NCBI GenBank assembly: GCA_037833965.1 | Contig: AP031356.1 | Location: forward strand, 8,330,501 to 8,394,500 | Source of the DNA: Marchantia polymorpha subsp. ruderalis | Taxonomy: Eukaryota > Streptophyta > Marchantiopsida > Marchantiales > Marchantiaceae | Direction of reading: 5' to 3' | Length of the DNA: 64,000 bases | Shown here: piece by piece, positions 30,880-41,859 of the stretch | Layout: each line of letters begins with the position of its first letter | Position numbering within the stretch: the first letter of the stretch is position 1 | Notes under the pieces: model-generated | Seen by the model: the letters and a program-made list of their open reading frames with translations, nothing else | The model's database searches: none | What the model was told of the DNA's origin: nothing | Position numbers and translations under genes: made by a program

Positions 30880-31485
30880 TTAGAGATGAATTTCACTCAC
30901 GCGCCCAAGCATGCGCATTGCTGTGCACATGCTCGGACGAAGGACAAAAGCGACAGGTGCAGAACTGTGCACTTCTCTATCAGATGATATCTTGCTGCTA
31001 AATGTCACTGACCCGAAGCTGTCTTGGAGCAAAGTGCGGGATATTGCTCTGGAGTGTGCAGATTCCTCCTGAAAACGATGGAGAGGCTCATGACGATTCG
31101 TTAACAAAGTTTCGACGGCTTGGTCCTGAAGTTTAAACTGCTGCAGCTCTCGCTGGCTCCTGGGACCGCCGTGTGCTTGTTGCTGGCCCATTTGCGCCTC
31201 GACGGAGGAAGCCAGAGGAAGTCCACTCTCGATGTTGATGCTGCCATGCTCTTTCGCGGCCGATTCTGCACGTGCGTCGAAATCTGGATCCTGTAGAGTC
31301 TCAACAAGAGTCTCGATTGTGCTTATTTCTCTGAAGGTGGTATCCTCCTGACCAACGGCGCAAGCACCGAGCTGGATGCAACTAAGCACCAGAATCACCA
31401 ACATCCTGAAGCGTTTGCGGAGAGTGGGCAGATCAGGAGCGTAAACGACCGATGCCCGACCTGTAGATCTTCTGAGTAAGTGCAT
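30880..31485 (-). CDS. Signal-peptide-like ORF upstream of and in frame with the LRR gene
   Basis: 201 aa from ATG at 31483-31485 (MHLLRRSTGRASV). The basic N-terminus is followed by a hydrophobic segment (MLVILVLSCIQLGACAVG, residues 28-45), a plausible signal peptide or anchor. The remainder is acidic and polar with no recognised domain. It ends at TAA 30880-30882, 15 nt before the ATG of the LRR ORF and in the same frame. LRR receptor-like proteins normally have a signal peptide before the LRRNT cap, so this may be exon 1 of the same gene with an intron spanning the stop; GTGAGT at 30900-30895 resembles a splice donor, but no matching in-frame acceptor is clear. The 5' 193 bp are duplicated at 34398-34590. 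Confidence 0.55.
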   Translation of the reverse strand: MHLLRRSTGRASVVYAPDLPTLRKRFRMLVILVLSCIQLGACAVGQEDTTFREISTIETLVETLQDPDFDARAESAAKEHGSINIESGLPLASSVEAQMGQQQAHGGPRSQRELQQFKLQDQAVETLLTNRHEPLHRFQEESAHSRAISRTLLQDSFGSVTFSSKISSDREVHSSAPVAFVLRPSMCTAMRMLGRVSEIHL

Positions 31486-31544
31486 GGTGTCCACCTCCAG
31501 AGAAATATAAAACTCAATTCTCCATGTATTGTTCAATCTCCATG
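31352..31544. repeat. 193-bp direct repeat, left copy (host gene 5' end)
   Basis: Same length as 34398-34590 with two mismatches and no gap. It covers the start codon, the signal-peptide region and about 60 bp upstream of the gene at 30880-31485. Both copies begin at CCAAC, the flanking pentamer of copy J. Confidence 0.95.
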
Positions 31545-33389
31545 TTACCACGTGCGATGCGGACAGATGTTCCGTTTGCGCACAGACGAGCCTCCGCGGA
31601 CGGACGAGCCTCCGCGGACCGGCGAACACAAGTGGACGTGGATCTACGCTTACGCGTGGGAAGGAGCAGTCCGCCTTTGCACAGGCGCTCGCCTGTGCAC
31701 AGGTCGCCTGTGCACAGGACACCTCCACACGTGCCGCCTGTGCACAGGCAAGTATCACCCCCGTTCCAACGTAGGAAGGGGAAGGAGCCGGCGGAAGAAC
31801 TGCCTACGAGACACCGGCCCTCGGGGCCAGACCCTCCGGCGCACCACGCGCCGCAATTTGCGCCTTCGGCGCCAGGGCCTTCGAGCCGAGGAGATACGAG
31901 CAGAGAGCGTGCGGAGGCCGCACCATCGGCGGAAAGTCCGCCGATAGATGCGCCTTCGGCGGTAGGGCCTATAGGCCAAGGAACATCGGGCGTGCGGCCC
32001 CCGGCCATGTCGCCTTCGGCGATAGATGTCCGCGGCGCTACGCCTGCGGCGGACAAGGCGCCGGCAAATGCGCCTGCGCACGGGCCGGGCACAGCCCCCA
32101 CGGACCGATCAAGGGAGCAGCAACAGACGGAGGAGCGGAGTGACTGTCCGCGGGATGAAATCTCGATGCGCGATGCGCAATCAAACCCCGCGCAGTCACC
32201 CTCCGCTCGATCGCCTTCGGCGGTGGACGACGGCGGCAGAGAGGAGGCGGTAGACAATCAACAAGCGAGCGACGGGGATGCCGCACGGGTACATTCGCCT
32301 TCCGCCTTAGACATTTTGGCGACGAGCAGCGAGGCTGCAGCCGTGCCTTCGCAGGCAGCACACGTCGATGACGTGTAGCCCCACTCGGGGCAGTCGCCGA
32401 CGTAATCAATGGCGACTGAAATTCTCCACTCGGATGATGACGACGGAGGCTCCACGGAAGAAATGTCAGGAGCAGAAGACACCGAGGAGGAGGAGGAGGA
32501 AATTGTTGGAGCGCCGGCGGCGGCGCTCTCTGAGCAGGTGATTCCGTTGCTGCGGTACTTGGATCGCAAGGTCGATAAATACGCCGACCCACTCCAGCCG
32601 GGATCTTACATCGAGTTAGTGCGCAGGCGGACTCGCACTAAAGTCCACACCAGCAAGCTATTAGCTAGAGTGGACCAGGAGTTGAAGGAATTGAAGGAGA
32701 AGCATGCGTGCTTGTGGGGTCAGTACAAGCTTAATCAGAAATTCTACAAGCACTCCGAGAAGATGAAGGATGAGAAACTGGACGAGCTCACCAAGGAGCA
32801 GGTGAAGGTCAAGGAAGCACTCATTTCTGAGCAGGCCCAGAATCGGATTTTGTCAGAGGAGCTCGTGCGACAGACGCGGTTGTTGGAACAATGTCAGCTC
32901 GCACGGCAGGCGGATGAAGAGTTAATCCGCAGGTTACAGTCAGAGTGTGGCGAATTGAGAGCGCAACGTGCTGAAGCCGAATCGCAATTAGTGATAATTG
33001 AAGAGGATCGCAGGAAGGAGGCGGATCGCACGAAGGTGGAGACGGCGAGGCGAGTCGCCCACTGTCTCAAGGGCTACGCCCACTGGGAAGTGAAGGCGCA
33101 GGAGAAACTCACACTGCGTGAGTTTGAATTGCGCGCAGCCGGGTTGTTGTCAAGCGACAGTAGGAGTCGGCGGAAGGTAGCAAAGAAGCTCGATGCCTTT
33201 CTGTCGAAGGCACAGGATACCATGTCCGCCCTCGAAGGGGAGGTGTCCGCGGCGTTGCAGCGGTTGGGACTGCGCAGTCGAGCGGAAGATTGGCAGGGTA
33301 GGGAGTTAGTGCGCGGCAGTCGGCCGCGCAGGAGACGTAGTACAGGTTCCGCGGAGTGTAGTGTAGCGTGGTTCCGTGCAGGCGTGTAG
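31545..33389 (+). pseudogene. C-terminal half of family ORF, copy J
   Basis: In frame with host sequence for a few codons, then LPRAMRTDVPFAHRR, the palindrome-encoded PVHR repeats, the acidic run and the coiled coil to CSVAWFRAGV. Two in-frame stops replace Gln codons of B: TAG at 32376-32378 (CAG) and TAA at 32403-32405 (CAA). After these the frame is open again from 32409 to 33389. Confidence 0.85.
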
Positions 33390-33425
33390 CGTAGTGCAGT
33401 GTAGTGCTAGGTAGGACTTAGAAGG

Positions 33426-33454
33426 TATAAAATAGTTCCAGGCGTTTTGCCTGG
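33426..33454 (+). promoter_or_regulatory. TATA box plus hairpin, copy J
   Basis: TATAAAAT at 33426-33433 and stem-loop CCAGGC-GTTTT-GCCTGG at 33438-33454. Confidence 0.6.
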
Positions 33455-34397
33455 GGTTCTTTCCCATCAGAAGTGCAGATCAGGAACCCATTTCCTTTGC
33501 GTGTTTGTGTCCTTGAGTTCTGTCACCACGCACGAGGCGTTACAACTTAGCGTTCCGCATTTTGTAGCTGAAGGCCTTCGGCCGAATGTTCAGAGCTAGT
33601 ACATTGGTTAGAGACTTGAGTAGTTCGGAACTGCACCTGCGGGTGACTGCCGATGCTCAGAGCCAGTGACTAGTTAGATACTTGAACAGTTTCGCCCCTA
33701 CACCTTCGAGTGTTCCTTTCTGATTGTACTCCTTTGGGATTTTTCCCCTGAATGCCAAAGTGAAGTTTTACTACTTCGTGTAAGCCTTGGTTGTAAATTC
33801 AGGTTACGCTGCAGCAGGTGCCTTGAGGGTAACCCCTGTGGTATTTCTGGGAATGACAAGTGCCTGAGAATTCAAACTCTTCAATAGACTGTTGTTGTGT
33901 TACAGGAATGTTTCACAGTGAGTCCTTCAGTGCGGACCTGTGTTCTCTGCGCGTTTTGTGAGTTGAGAGTGTTGTTCACCGCGTAGGAGTGACTTCGATC
34001 CGAAGTAGGCAGTTCAAACCTGGTTTCCTACACTAGCAGCAAGCTAGTGGAAGTGTTGTAAAAGCCGGAGTTGGAAGTCACTGCCCGCAGCTTTGCCGAG
34101 TGTACTCTTGAGAGACTTTCCCCCTGAAATCTTGAAGTAGAGGTCCTAAAGGATCTCTAGGTTGTGTTTCTGTAGTTTCAGGTGTGTGTGTGTGTGTGTT
34201 ACGCTGCACTGTGCGACCTCCGAGTGCGCTCCGAGTGGACACTTGCAGTATTTCTGGGAGTGACAGTTGCCTGAGAATTCAAAATCCTCAATAGTCTGTT
34301 AAAACGTGACACTTTGTACCCTGTGTGTTCCTCTGTCCCTGTGGGTTCGACCTTTCTACCACTATATTGCAGTTTTAGCCTTTAGTGGGTTATTACA

Positions 34398-34590
34398 CCA
34401 ACGGCGCAAGCACCGAGCTGGATGCAACAAAGCACCAGAATCACCAACATCCTGAAGCGTTTGCGGAGAGCGGGCAGATCAGGAGCGTAAACGACCGATG
34501 CCCGACCTGTAGATCTTCTGAGTAAGTGCATGGTGTCCACCTCCAGAGAAATATAAAACTCAATTCTCCATGTATTGTTCAATCTCCATG
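34398..34590. repeat. 193-bp direct repeat, right copy (host gene 5' end)
   Basis: Contains the start codon (34529-34531, minus) and signal-peptide codons of the gene at 30880-31485, cut off from its body by copy J. It differs from the left copy at two bases, changing Thr to Ala and Ser to Cys in the encoded peptide. Confidence 0.95.
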
Positions 34591-35386
34591 CATCGTGGAA
34601 TTGCGAATTATAAATCAAGTGCACGGTCAAGTGCAATTTTCCATTCTTCACCCATCCGTCTCACCGAGCGCTCCCTCCCTCAGCTCTCGTCCTACACAAA
34701 AACCAAGCTGCATACGGTCGTCGTCTTCTGCTTCTTCTTGCCAAAATTTGTCAGAAAATTCTACCCGACAATTTGCCCTGACCTCCGAACGCCTCCACAC
34801 AAATTCACACCGCCATCCTCCCCACCTGATCTACGCGTCTACTGCCTCGCACCGAGAACCACCACCTAATCCTCGATTGCCGTCCGTCGTCGCCAGATCA
34901 CTCGACTCGCCCGCCACCAACAACAACAACTCGCCACAATGTCTCCACCCTGCAGCAGCAGCAGCTCCTTCGCCACCGCCCGCCCTCCGCTTCACGAAAT
35001 CCGACCTCCTCATCGCCCGCCCTCCCGCACTAACCCTGCATCTCTACCGAGCGCCTTACGAATCCATCGCCTCCTCCTCCTCCTCCTCCTTCCTTGCCTT
35101 CCATGCGCTCAGATCGATCCGACCCTGCGCTCCTCGTCTCCCCTGCTGGGTTCCGAGAATGGGCAGCTAAGCCCTCACTTCACTTTGAGGATCGAATGCT
35201 TTCTGTACGCCTCCCTGGGCACGCATGAACGAACTAGGTGGTCTACGGTCATGGAAATTTTAATTATCAACTCCCCGCTCGGATTCATCGGCCACCATGC
35301 AAAGCTTTTAATCGTCGTGACGTGTGCAAAGACTTTTTGGCGGGGCTTCCTTTTCTTCCTCACATTGTCTCCTTTGAAAGGCTAAT
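34591..35386 (+). pseudogene. C/T-rich region, possible 5' part of P450 remnant
   Basis: Pyrimidine-rich sequence with CTC and CAG triplet runs. An open frame at 34939-35385 begins MSPPCSSSSSF and is low-complexity. In another frame TKSDLLIARPPALTLHLY loosely resembles the 'FASRP' region of plant P450s, and near 35390-35460 FLPLLLEAKFINLQGY resembles the 'FxxFLDLQGY' segment. These weak similarities, on the same strand as the clear P450 C-terminus downstream, suggest a decayed P450, but this is uncertain. Confidence 0.3.
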
Positions 35387-35796
35387 CTACGCCAATGAGC
35401 CTTCTTTCCTTCCTCTTCTCTTGGAAGCAAAGTTCATCAACCTGCAGGGTTACATGATTCTGGAGTGGAATTTGATTACATCCGCAAGTACATAAATCTT
35501 GAATTGAGCATCAAGATATGTGAACAGATTGCCCAATTCTAGCATATATAAAGTAATGGTGAAGAGATCTGAAGGACAGCAAGCTTGAATTGCAAAATCT
35601 ATGCATTTGCTGTACTGTTCTCAGAGGAGAGAACCGTACTCTGTCGCTGAGATGTCGACTCTGGTTGCGGTGTGAGCTGAAGGGCAGAATGCCAAGTTTC
35701 GTTCTCCATTTGGGAAGCAAGCTACTGTTGAAGACAAAAGGTCTCAAACCTGACTGACCAACTGTTTGGTGTCCCCGTTATTGATTCTAACGTTTG

Positions 35797-35832
35797 TTCC
35801 GGAGGTCTGGTTGAAGAACCAGACCTCCGGAA
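35797..35832. repeat. Perfect 16-bp inverted repeat with 4-nt loop
   Basis: TTCCGGAGGTCTGGTT (35797-35812), loop GAAG, then the exact reverse complement (35817-35832). The right arm lies in P450-like coding sequence (EEPDLRN), so the left arm looks like a fold-back copy made at the boundary of the remnant. Confidence 0.92.
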
Positions 35833-36344
35833 TCTCGAGTATCTGCAGGCAGTGGTGAAGGAAACACTACGGCTGCACCCACCCGCTATGCTGGGAGTTC
35901 CTCACTCAACGACCGAAGCACCAAAAGTAGCAGGATACGATATCCCCCGCCAACACCCGGGTTATTGTGAACGTTCATGCCATTAGTACAGATCCCAAGG
36001 TTTGGGAAAATCCTTTCAAGTTTGATCCTTCAAGATTCTTAAACAGCCGTATGGATGTGAAAGGGCAGCATTATGAGATTCTGCCCTTCAGTTCTGGGCG
36101 AAGGCTGTGTCCAGGCATGAATCTGGCGCTCGTCTCTGTGGCCTACACCCTCGCCCAGCTGGTTCATGCTTGTTCAATCTCACTGCCCGAAGGCCTGACT
36201 CCCCTGGACGTAGATGTTGAACAGAGGTTCGGTATCACGGTAGGGAAGCGGAATCCTTTGAATCTACTCTTAACGAGGCGACTGCCTTCGGATGTCTACC
36301 AGATACAATCACTTCTCGGCACAACCACTATTCTATATGTATGA
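35817..36344 (+). pseudogene. Cytochrome P450 C-terminal remnant
   Basis: Haem-thiolate monooxygenase fragment. K-helix ExxR: YLQAVVKETLRLHPP (about 35845-35890). PERF-like region: FKFDPSRFLNS. Haem-binding loop: FSSGRRLCPG at 36087-36116, with the cysteine ligand and the FxxGxRxCxG pattern complete. C-terminus: LNLLLTRRLPSDVY. One extra nucleotide in a C-run at about 35944-35951 shifts the frame between GYDIPR and NTRVIVNVHA; downstream the frame is open from 35967. The N-terminal two thirds are not clearly present. Plant A-type P450 by motif; subfamily not determined. Confidence 0.85.
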
Positions 36345-38592
36345 ACAATACAAGTAGCTGACTCCACGCTTAGATACGACGAAGTGTTTATATTTGTAGG
36401 TTTATCATCTATAATGGTTTCCAAGTTTGAAATCTTGCAGCTATTTCGTGTCGAAAACACGAAGCAATGTAATGCGAAACGGTGATGAATATAATGCTAA
36501 TTTGATGTTATAATTAGCTCAATATATGGATTCTAATGTATCAAGAGCATCAGAACTTACATCTCAGTAATATAAAATACCTGTTTTCAAGATGGTGGAA
36601 TTAGTCATGAGAGGACTGGTGCTCAAGATTCTGATAAGGAGAATAACTCATCAATAAATTTATTGGTAAGAACATGTAATCACTTCACATAATATGTGTG
36701 TTTAAAAACTTGTCATTCACAAACTTGAATATCATCGGACATTAGCTTACACTACTTCGAGTTTTTCTTATCGGGTTGATCAATAACTAGAGGAAAGGTG
36801 ATGTAAACTTCCAGAAATCAGATTAGTTCGGAGGTTCCTGTAATTAGCAGTAGTGAGATTGTGTTGTCTTCGAAGCTATCGGCTGATCAGATTCGCTACT
36901 GCTATATATCGAATATGTATGGAGGGAGATCGCTCTGCAGACCGGTTGACATGGTAGGAGATGTGACCAGGATTGCTACAAAAATCTGATAGTTTAAGGT
37001 TTCACTTCCAGCTACACAACCGTTCCAGAATCAGATGCAGCATAGTAGCACCACAACAAAAGGTTTCATCCAGTTCGATTAGAGAATACTTCACATAGCA
37101 GATTCCTGCAGTTTTCATCGAAAGTTATGTTAGGCGTCCAGCACAACATCAGTGACGGGATGCATGATTTCAAATCTGAGAGATTTGGTTCCTGTGTCCA
37201 TTATATGAACAGCATTTGTTGGGTGCTAAGTCAGCAGCAGGTATGAACAGCAAAGTACTCTGATTCATTCAGTGCAAATTGTGATGTAGACTTGTGATTG
37301 AGGTCTGGTGATTGAATGTCTCTCAGAAAGTCACAATACCCACACAAAGCATCTTAATACTTTTCTTTTTACCCACTTATGAGATGCTTTGGGCCACAGA
37401 TAAAGGAGTGTGGGAGATGCCCAGATTCTGTGCAGCATTTGCATTTTGTTCTGTAAAGCTAAGATTGGCATCTGTCATATTTAGGCTCAAATATGAGGAC
37501 AGACCGACTATGCTTAGCTGTGCACATTTTAATAACGCCGTGCAAGATTCCATCTTACCTTCAACTCGTCGAGTTTTGGGACTTTCTTAGTATTGGCCCG
37601 GACTCTGGAAGACGTAGTTCTTCAAATCTTCCAAGTCATCAGCATTTTCACTTGAAACCTGGCTGTATGAACAAAACATGAAAAATAATTTAATATAATT
37701 AATTTATACGCATGAGGAGGAAAGAGAGCACTAGAAGTGAAATATTTCATTTTTCCATTTTCGATTTTGAGAAGGAAAAAGAGCTCTAACAACGAAATTG
37801 TTTTGAAATCTGGTAGGGTATGTAGTAGACTGAGCGAAATAATATAGTGCATGATAGTGATGATGATAATAGAGTGCATGACAGTGGAGCACATTGTTTA
37901 TTGACCAATAAAAGTAATGGAAGTAAAGCAAATTTACTAACAAAAATGAAAAACTAGGCGATCTTTCTGATTCTAAAGCGCTACCTCTTAGGCATGGCAA
38001 GAATTTAATTATTCAGAATAGCACAAAAATTCGCTATACACTTATCCACATTGGCTTCTTGTTGGTTGATGGGCAATTCCGTCAACTTACAACTTTGCTT
38101 CGAATAAAAGGACTTGGTCAAAATAAGCTCGTACTTCAGCAGTTATTTCTTATTATTTTTCGAAAAGAAATTCTATCTGCAGTACCCCAATCATACGAAA
38201 TGCAGGGATAGTAGAGTTTCGACTTTTCTCAAAGCCGCTTTCCACTTTTGTCGCCTGGAATTGACTTTTCTCAAAGCCGACTACCTGAAAGTAAGGATTC
38301 GCATTCCGCAATTCAGATGTTGACAGATGTCAACATCCTACCATACTTAACGTACTATGCGGTTGTACCTTCTCGCCGCTTTTAAACCACATTACTGCTT
38401 CTCGACCGCGTAGAACTTTTCGCAGTACCTTTTCGCACGCTGCTCAACCGCGTTACCCCTGCTTGTCCGGGTAGAAACTTACGTACATTACAGTTTCCAG
38501 GCCATGATTGGGCATAGAAACATATCATGATATGATCATGAAATAGATTCAGCATGATTCAGGTAGCAGTAATTCTCAATAACGCTCCTTAC
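36345..38592. other. AT-rich spacer
   Basis: No gene, RNA or element recognised. Short open frames on both strands are AT-rich and lack motifs. Confidence 0.5.
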
Positions 38593-38736
38593 TGTAATTG
38601 AGATCTGAGGGGAAGGAGATTGTAAAATCTGAGGGGATGAGACTAACTGTGGCGTCATTTGAGGTGACCCCACTTTGAGCTGTTGTTGTGATTGCTGCTT
38701 TTGCATTTGCTGCTGATAGAGTTGTCTTTGCTTCAT
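38593..38736 (-). pseudogene. Mediator subunit 15-like exon fragment
   Basis: Encodes about 48 residues: glutamine-rich (QLYQQQMQKQQSQQQ) followed by GSPQMTPQLVSSPQ and ILQSPSPQ. This Q-rich then SPQ-repeat pattern is characteristic of the C-terminal half of plant MED15 proteins (family knowledge, not an alignment). GTAAGG at 38592-38587 right after the coding run looks like a splice donor. No further exons are seen. The fragment directly abuts a gypsy integrase remnant on the same strand. Confidence 0.35.
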
Positions 38737-38745
38737 TTGCTCTTA

Positions 38746-39120
38746 GAACACAATGGAATCCACACAAACTTCAATACACCACTAATCTTACTTCGGATTG
38801 ATGTAGGTAATTCAATCTCTCTACCAAAAATCAACTTGTATGGTGAAAAGGAGGCCAGTGATGCCTGCTTACTGAATCGATAAACCTTGTCCAACCATGG
38901 CAGTTGCAAGTCTCAATCACTTACATGCCCAATCTGCAAGCCATACTTGCATAATGCCTTCTTCACGGTCTTCAAAATCCTCTCAACCATACCATCTGAT
39001 TCTGGGTGATCTTGAGATGTGGTGCGGTTTTCAATCAATCACTTGTTGAGAAAGTCTTGGAAATCACTCAAAAACTCTGTACCTTGGTCAGTAAACGCTT
39101 TTGCTTGAGCCAAAGATGGC
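38746..39120 (-). pseudogene. Ty3/gypsy integrase remnant
   Basis: The integrase catalytic core is readable on the minus strand: FTDQGTEFLSDF (39100-39060), RTTSQDHPESDGMVERIL (about 39040-38975), then LQLPWLDKVYRFSKQASLAS and a PYKLIFGREIELP-like end. Two in-frame stops break it (near 39045 and 38923). It is distinct from the DNMT-bearing gypsy element. Only this piece of pol is recognisable. Confidence 0.8.
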
Positions 39121-39955
39121 AACGAGGGAGGCACTTTTCAATAAAACAATCCTGAGTATAGGATCATCATTAGAGTCTCAAAAAACATGTCCATGATAAG
39201 AACTTTTGAGCCACTAGGCAGAGTAAGTGACATTATTTGTTCATGTTTGATAGATATCAGATTTCTCATACTCTCAACAGGAAAATTTCGGCATTCAAGA
39301 ACCATTTTCATGTTCAAGTATGCTTCCAAACTGCTATTGAACATGTACATGAACAGTAGATTCCTTCTAATAACAACACTAACTGCATGTTCTTCATGCT
39401 ATCACTTTACAAAAATGCTAACTTCTCAACATGATTAAAGTTAACATATTTGCATTCATTCTCACCACTCACATAGCAGCATCCATACCTCGGAGAATAC
39501 AACGGTGATATGGCAGATATAATAGTTAGATCATTTCTGTATTAAACATCGATTGCACTATTATCGTTGATAAACAATCCTTATAGGAGATCAAGGTATT
39601 ATGGACAGAGTTTAAATTTGGGTTGAGAACGTTCGATTTTCTCTAGCAGATTAAGTGGTTGAGGTTAAGAGTTAACAAAGCACGAACGTGAAGTCCTTCA
39701 ATAACAGAATTAATTTTTTAAAAAAAATTACACTTTTTCGAAATAACTGAAGGTCATTGAACTCACCAGACGGTGAATCTGGGAATTATCCCTCGTTCCA
39801 AAGAGTAATATCTATAGGTGCTGAAGATAGTGGTAAGGTAGGCTGATTACAATTAGAAGTTCGTCATCAAATCTTCTACTTTACTTGCTACAGGGATGAG
39901 TACGGACTCACTAGCCCACATGCTTTGAGGACGAACTTGAAGATTTGAAAATGAC
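39121..39955. other. Spacer
   Basis: AT-rich sequence without a supported feature. Confidence 0.5.
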
Positions 39956-40112
39956 TGGCACATTTTCAAGTCAGTCAAGTTGATTGACTTGAAGTCAAGT
40001 CAAGTCAATCAACTTCAAGTCAAGTTGAAGTTGACTTGAAGTTAAGTCAAACTTCAAGTCAAGTTGAAGTTTGACTGAACTTCAAACTTCAAATTTGAAG
40101 TTTGAAGTTGAC
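39956..40112. repeat. CAAGT/GAAGT self-complementary array
   Basis: About 155 bp built of CAAGT, GAAGT, ACTTC and ACTTG words in both orientations, so the tract can fold on itself in many ways. It contains a perfect 32-bp palindrome at 40078-40109 (arm AACTTCAAACTTCAAA). It is followed by a 9-bp inverted repeat TGACACGAC / GTCGTGTCA around 40109-40136. Confidence 0.85.
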
Positions 40113-41859
40113 ACGACAACTTCGATCGTCGTGTCATAGGAAACATTTTCTGCATTCTGACCACTATGATGGTGACCGTGTTAAGAATCTGATTAGAAAA
40201 ATCAGAAATCCACATGCAGTAAAAGCGAAGAAGATTGGATTCCAAGATGGTAAACTGATCCTCGGTTTTTGTTACTAGATTACTCATGCTCATCGCTCAC
40301 AATGACTTATTTGCGATACGATTACAAAGCGTTTCCCGTTTTGTTTATAAGCAAACAGGAATGGCTTGACGGTAAAGTGTGGAGTATAAAGTAATTGTAG
40401 ACATGGAAGTCAATTGATGATGGATTTGTGTGAGGTTAGCTGGCAGCCCATTAATTCAATTACTGGGCTTCATTAATGGGATACCATTAATTAATCACCA
40501 TGGAATCATGATGATGATCATCAATTAAGGTGATATAGTCAGCATAGAAACATGCAGCCTTGATCACTTGATCAAGGCTGCATGTTATTTGAATAGAGCA
40601 AGTTCACAAGTTATTTGAAAGGAGCAAAAGTTCACAACCGTCAATTAGCAAGCCTTCAACATGAAAGCGGGAACTCTGTTCACTGAAGAAAAGTAAAGTT
40701 TCTTCATAGACGTCTCTCAACTTTCGGTGTCAAAATTCTTTAAGTACTCCGTGACCTCTTTACACTTCCGACAGCGATCTTACCACCAAGTTTTTACTCT
40801 CAATGTTAACCTTGGACCCAGAAGACTCGTTATTTTCATAATGATTTGTAATTTCTTCATATGTTGATTCTTAAAAATAGAGTAGCAACGGCACATGGTA
40901 AAACTCTTTAAGAGTATTACCTTAACAGCTTGCGGAGTACACAGTAGGATTCAAATCATTATACCATAGCTTCATCCCATGTTTCCTCTAAGGTTTTGCC
41001 CTTTCGTGCGTCAAAGTCAAAAGTATTGTGAAATGTTCGATATAGAATTTACTCCCTCGATTCACTCGCACGTTTCTACGTGCCAGAGGTCACTGAGCAA
41101 ATAGGATGCTCTTGCATTAGCGATTTTCTTTCAATATAAGACATTGAGGACAACACAATGAAGGACGAAAAGATTTGAATAAGACCTAACAGAATAAGTC
41201 CTGATACTCAGACTTCGAATATAACCAGGAAGTCAGAAATAGCCGGATTTTGGGCTATTTATCTCTCAGTCTATACTAATATGCAAATACTGCACATATT
41301 CACACTGATGATAGACAGAGAGATAGATAGAGTACATACATTTGCACAGCTGCAAGGGTACTATGAACAAGTGAAGGTACTATTGGATAATGACGATAAT
41401 TGATTCCGAACGAAATAGAAATACTCAGTATATTGTAAAATTACATATGTGGATTGTAAAAAAAATTGAAGACATAAAAATTTATGAAAATTATTTCTAA
41501 ATTAATCCCATACGTATTATCATAGTTCAACAAGCAATAGTTGGATATTCTATTGTATGTTGAATATCTATTCTAGCAATTTATAATTTCATTTTGGAGT
41601 TTTGACATGCAATGATACTTTCTTGATAGCATTCTTGTCTGAATTGCAAAAACCAAAACTCACTTCATCACTGGTACAAAATGAAAGATTTTGGCACATT
41701 CAAAGTTTATTTCTTTGTTCATCAGTAGCAATATATCAAAGAGGTTCTTGAGTAATGCAATCTTCATTCTATTATGATTGAGTTTGTGATGCTTCCAATA
41801 GTCCACTTTCTTCAAGCTTACACTAGTAATCATCAGTTGACATCTAGGCTTACTATTAT
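40113..41859. other. AT-rich spacer with one perfect hairpin
   Basis: No gene recognised. It holds the inverted repeat at 40549-40586 and a GATA/GACA-rich patch near 41310-41335. The end may include decayed upstream sequence of the copia remnant. Confidence 0.5.
40549..40586. repeat. Perfect 18-bp inverted repeat with 2-nt spacer
   Basis: AACATGCAGCCTTGATCA (40549-40566), CT, then its exact reverse complement (40569-40586). Stem of 18 bp in a region without genes. Confidence 0.92.

Larger units (their letters stand above)
31545..34397 (+). mobile_element. Family copy J, 5'-truncated, between host repeats
   Basis: It starts abruptly at TTACCACGTGCG, which corresponds to position 1456 of copy A (middle of the ORF), and runs to the intact terminus GTGGGTTATTACA at 34397, followed by CCAAC. 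TATA 33426-33433 and hairpin 33438-33454 are present. It is almost identical to A, B and E. The missing 5' half is replaced by a second copy of the host target sequence. Confidence 0.92.

Noticed and set aside
37312-38000. Several 60-90 codon open frames in AT-rich DNA
   Set aside because: Composition-driven, no motif, and mutually overlapping on both strands.
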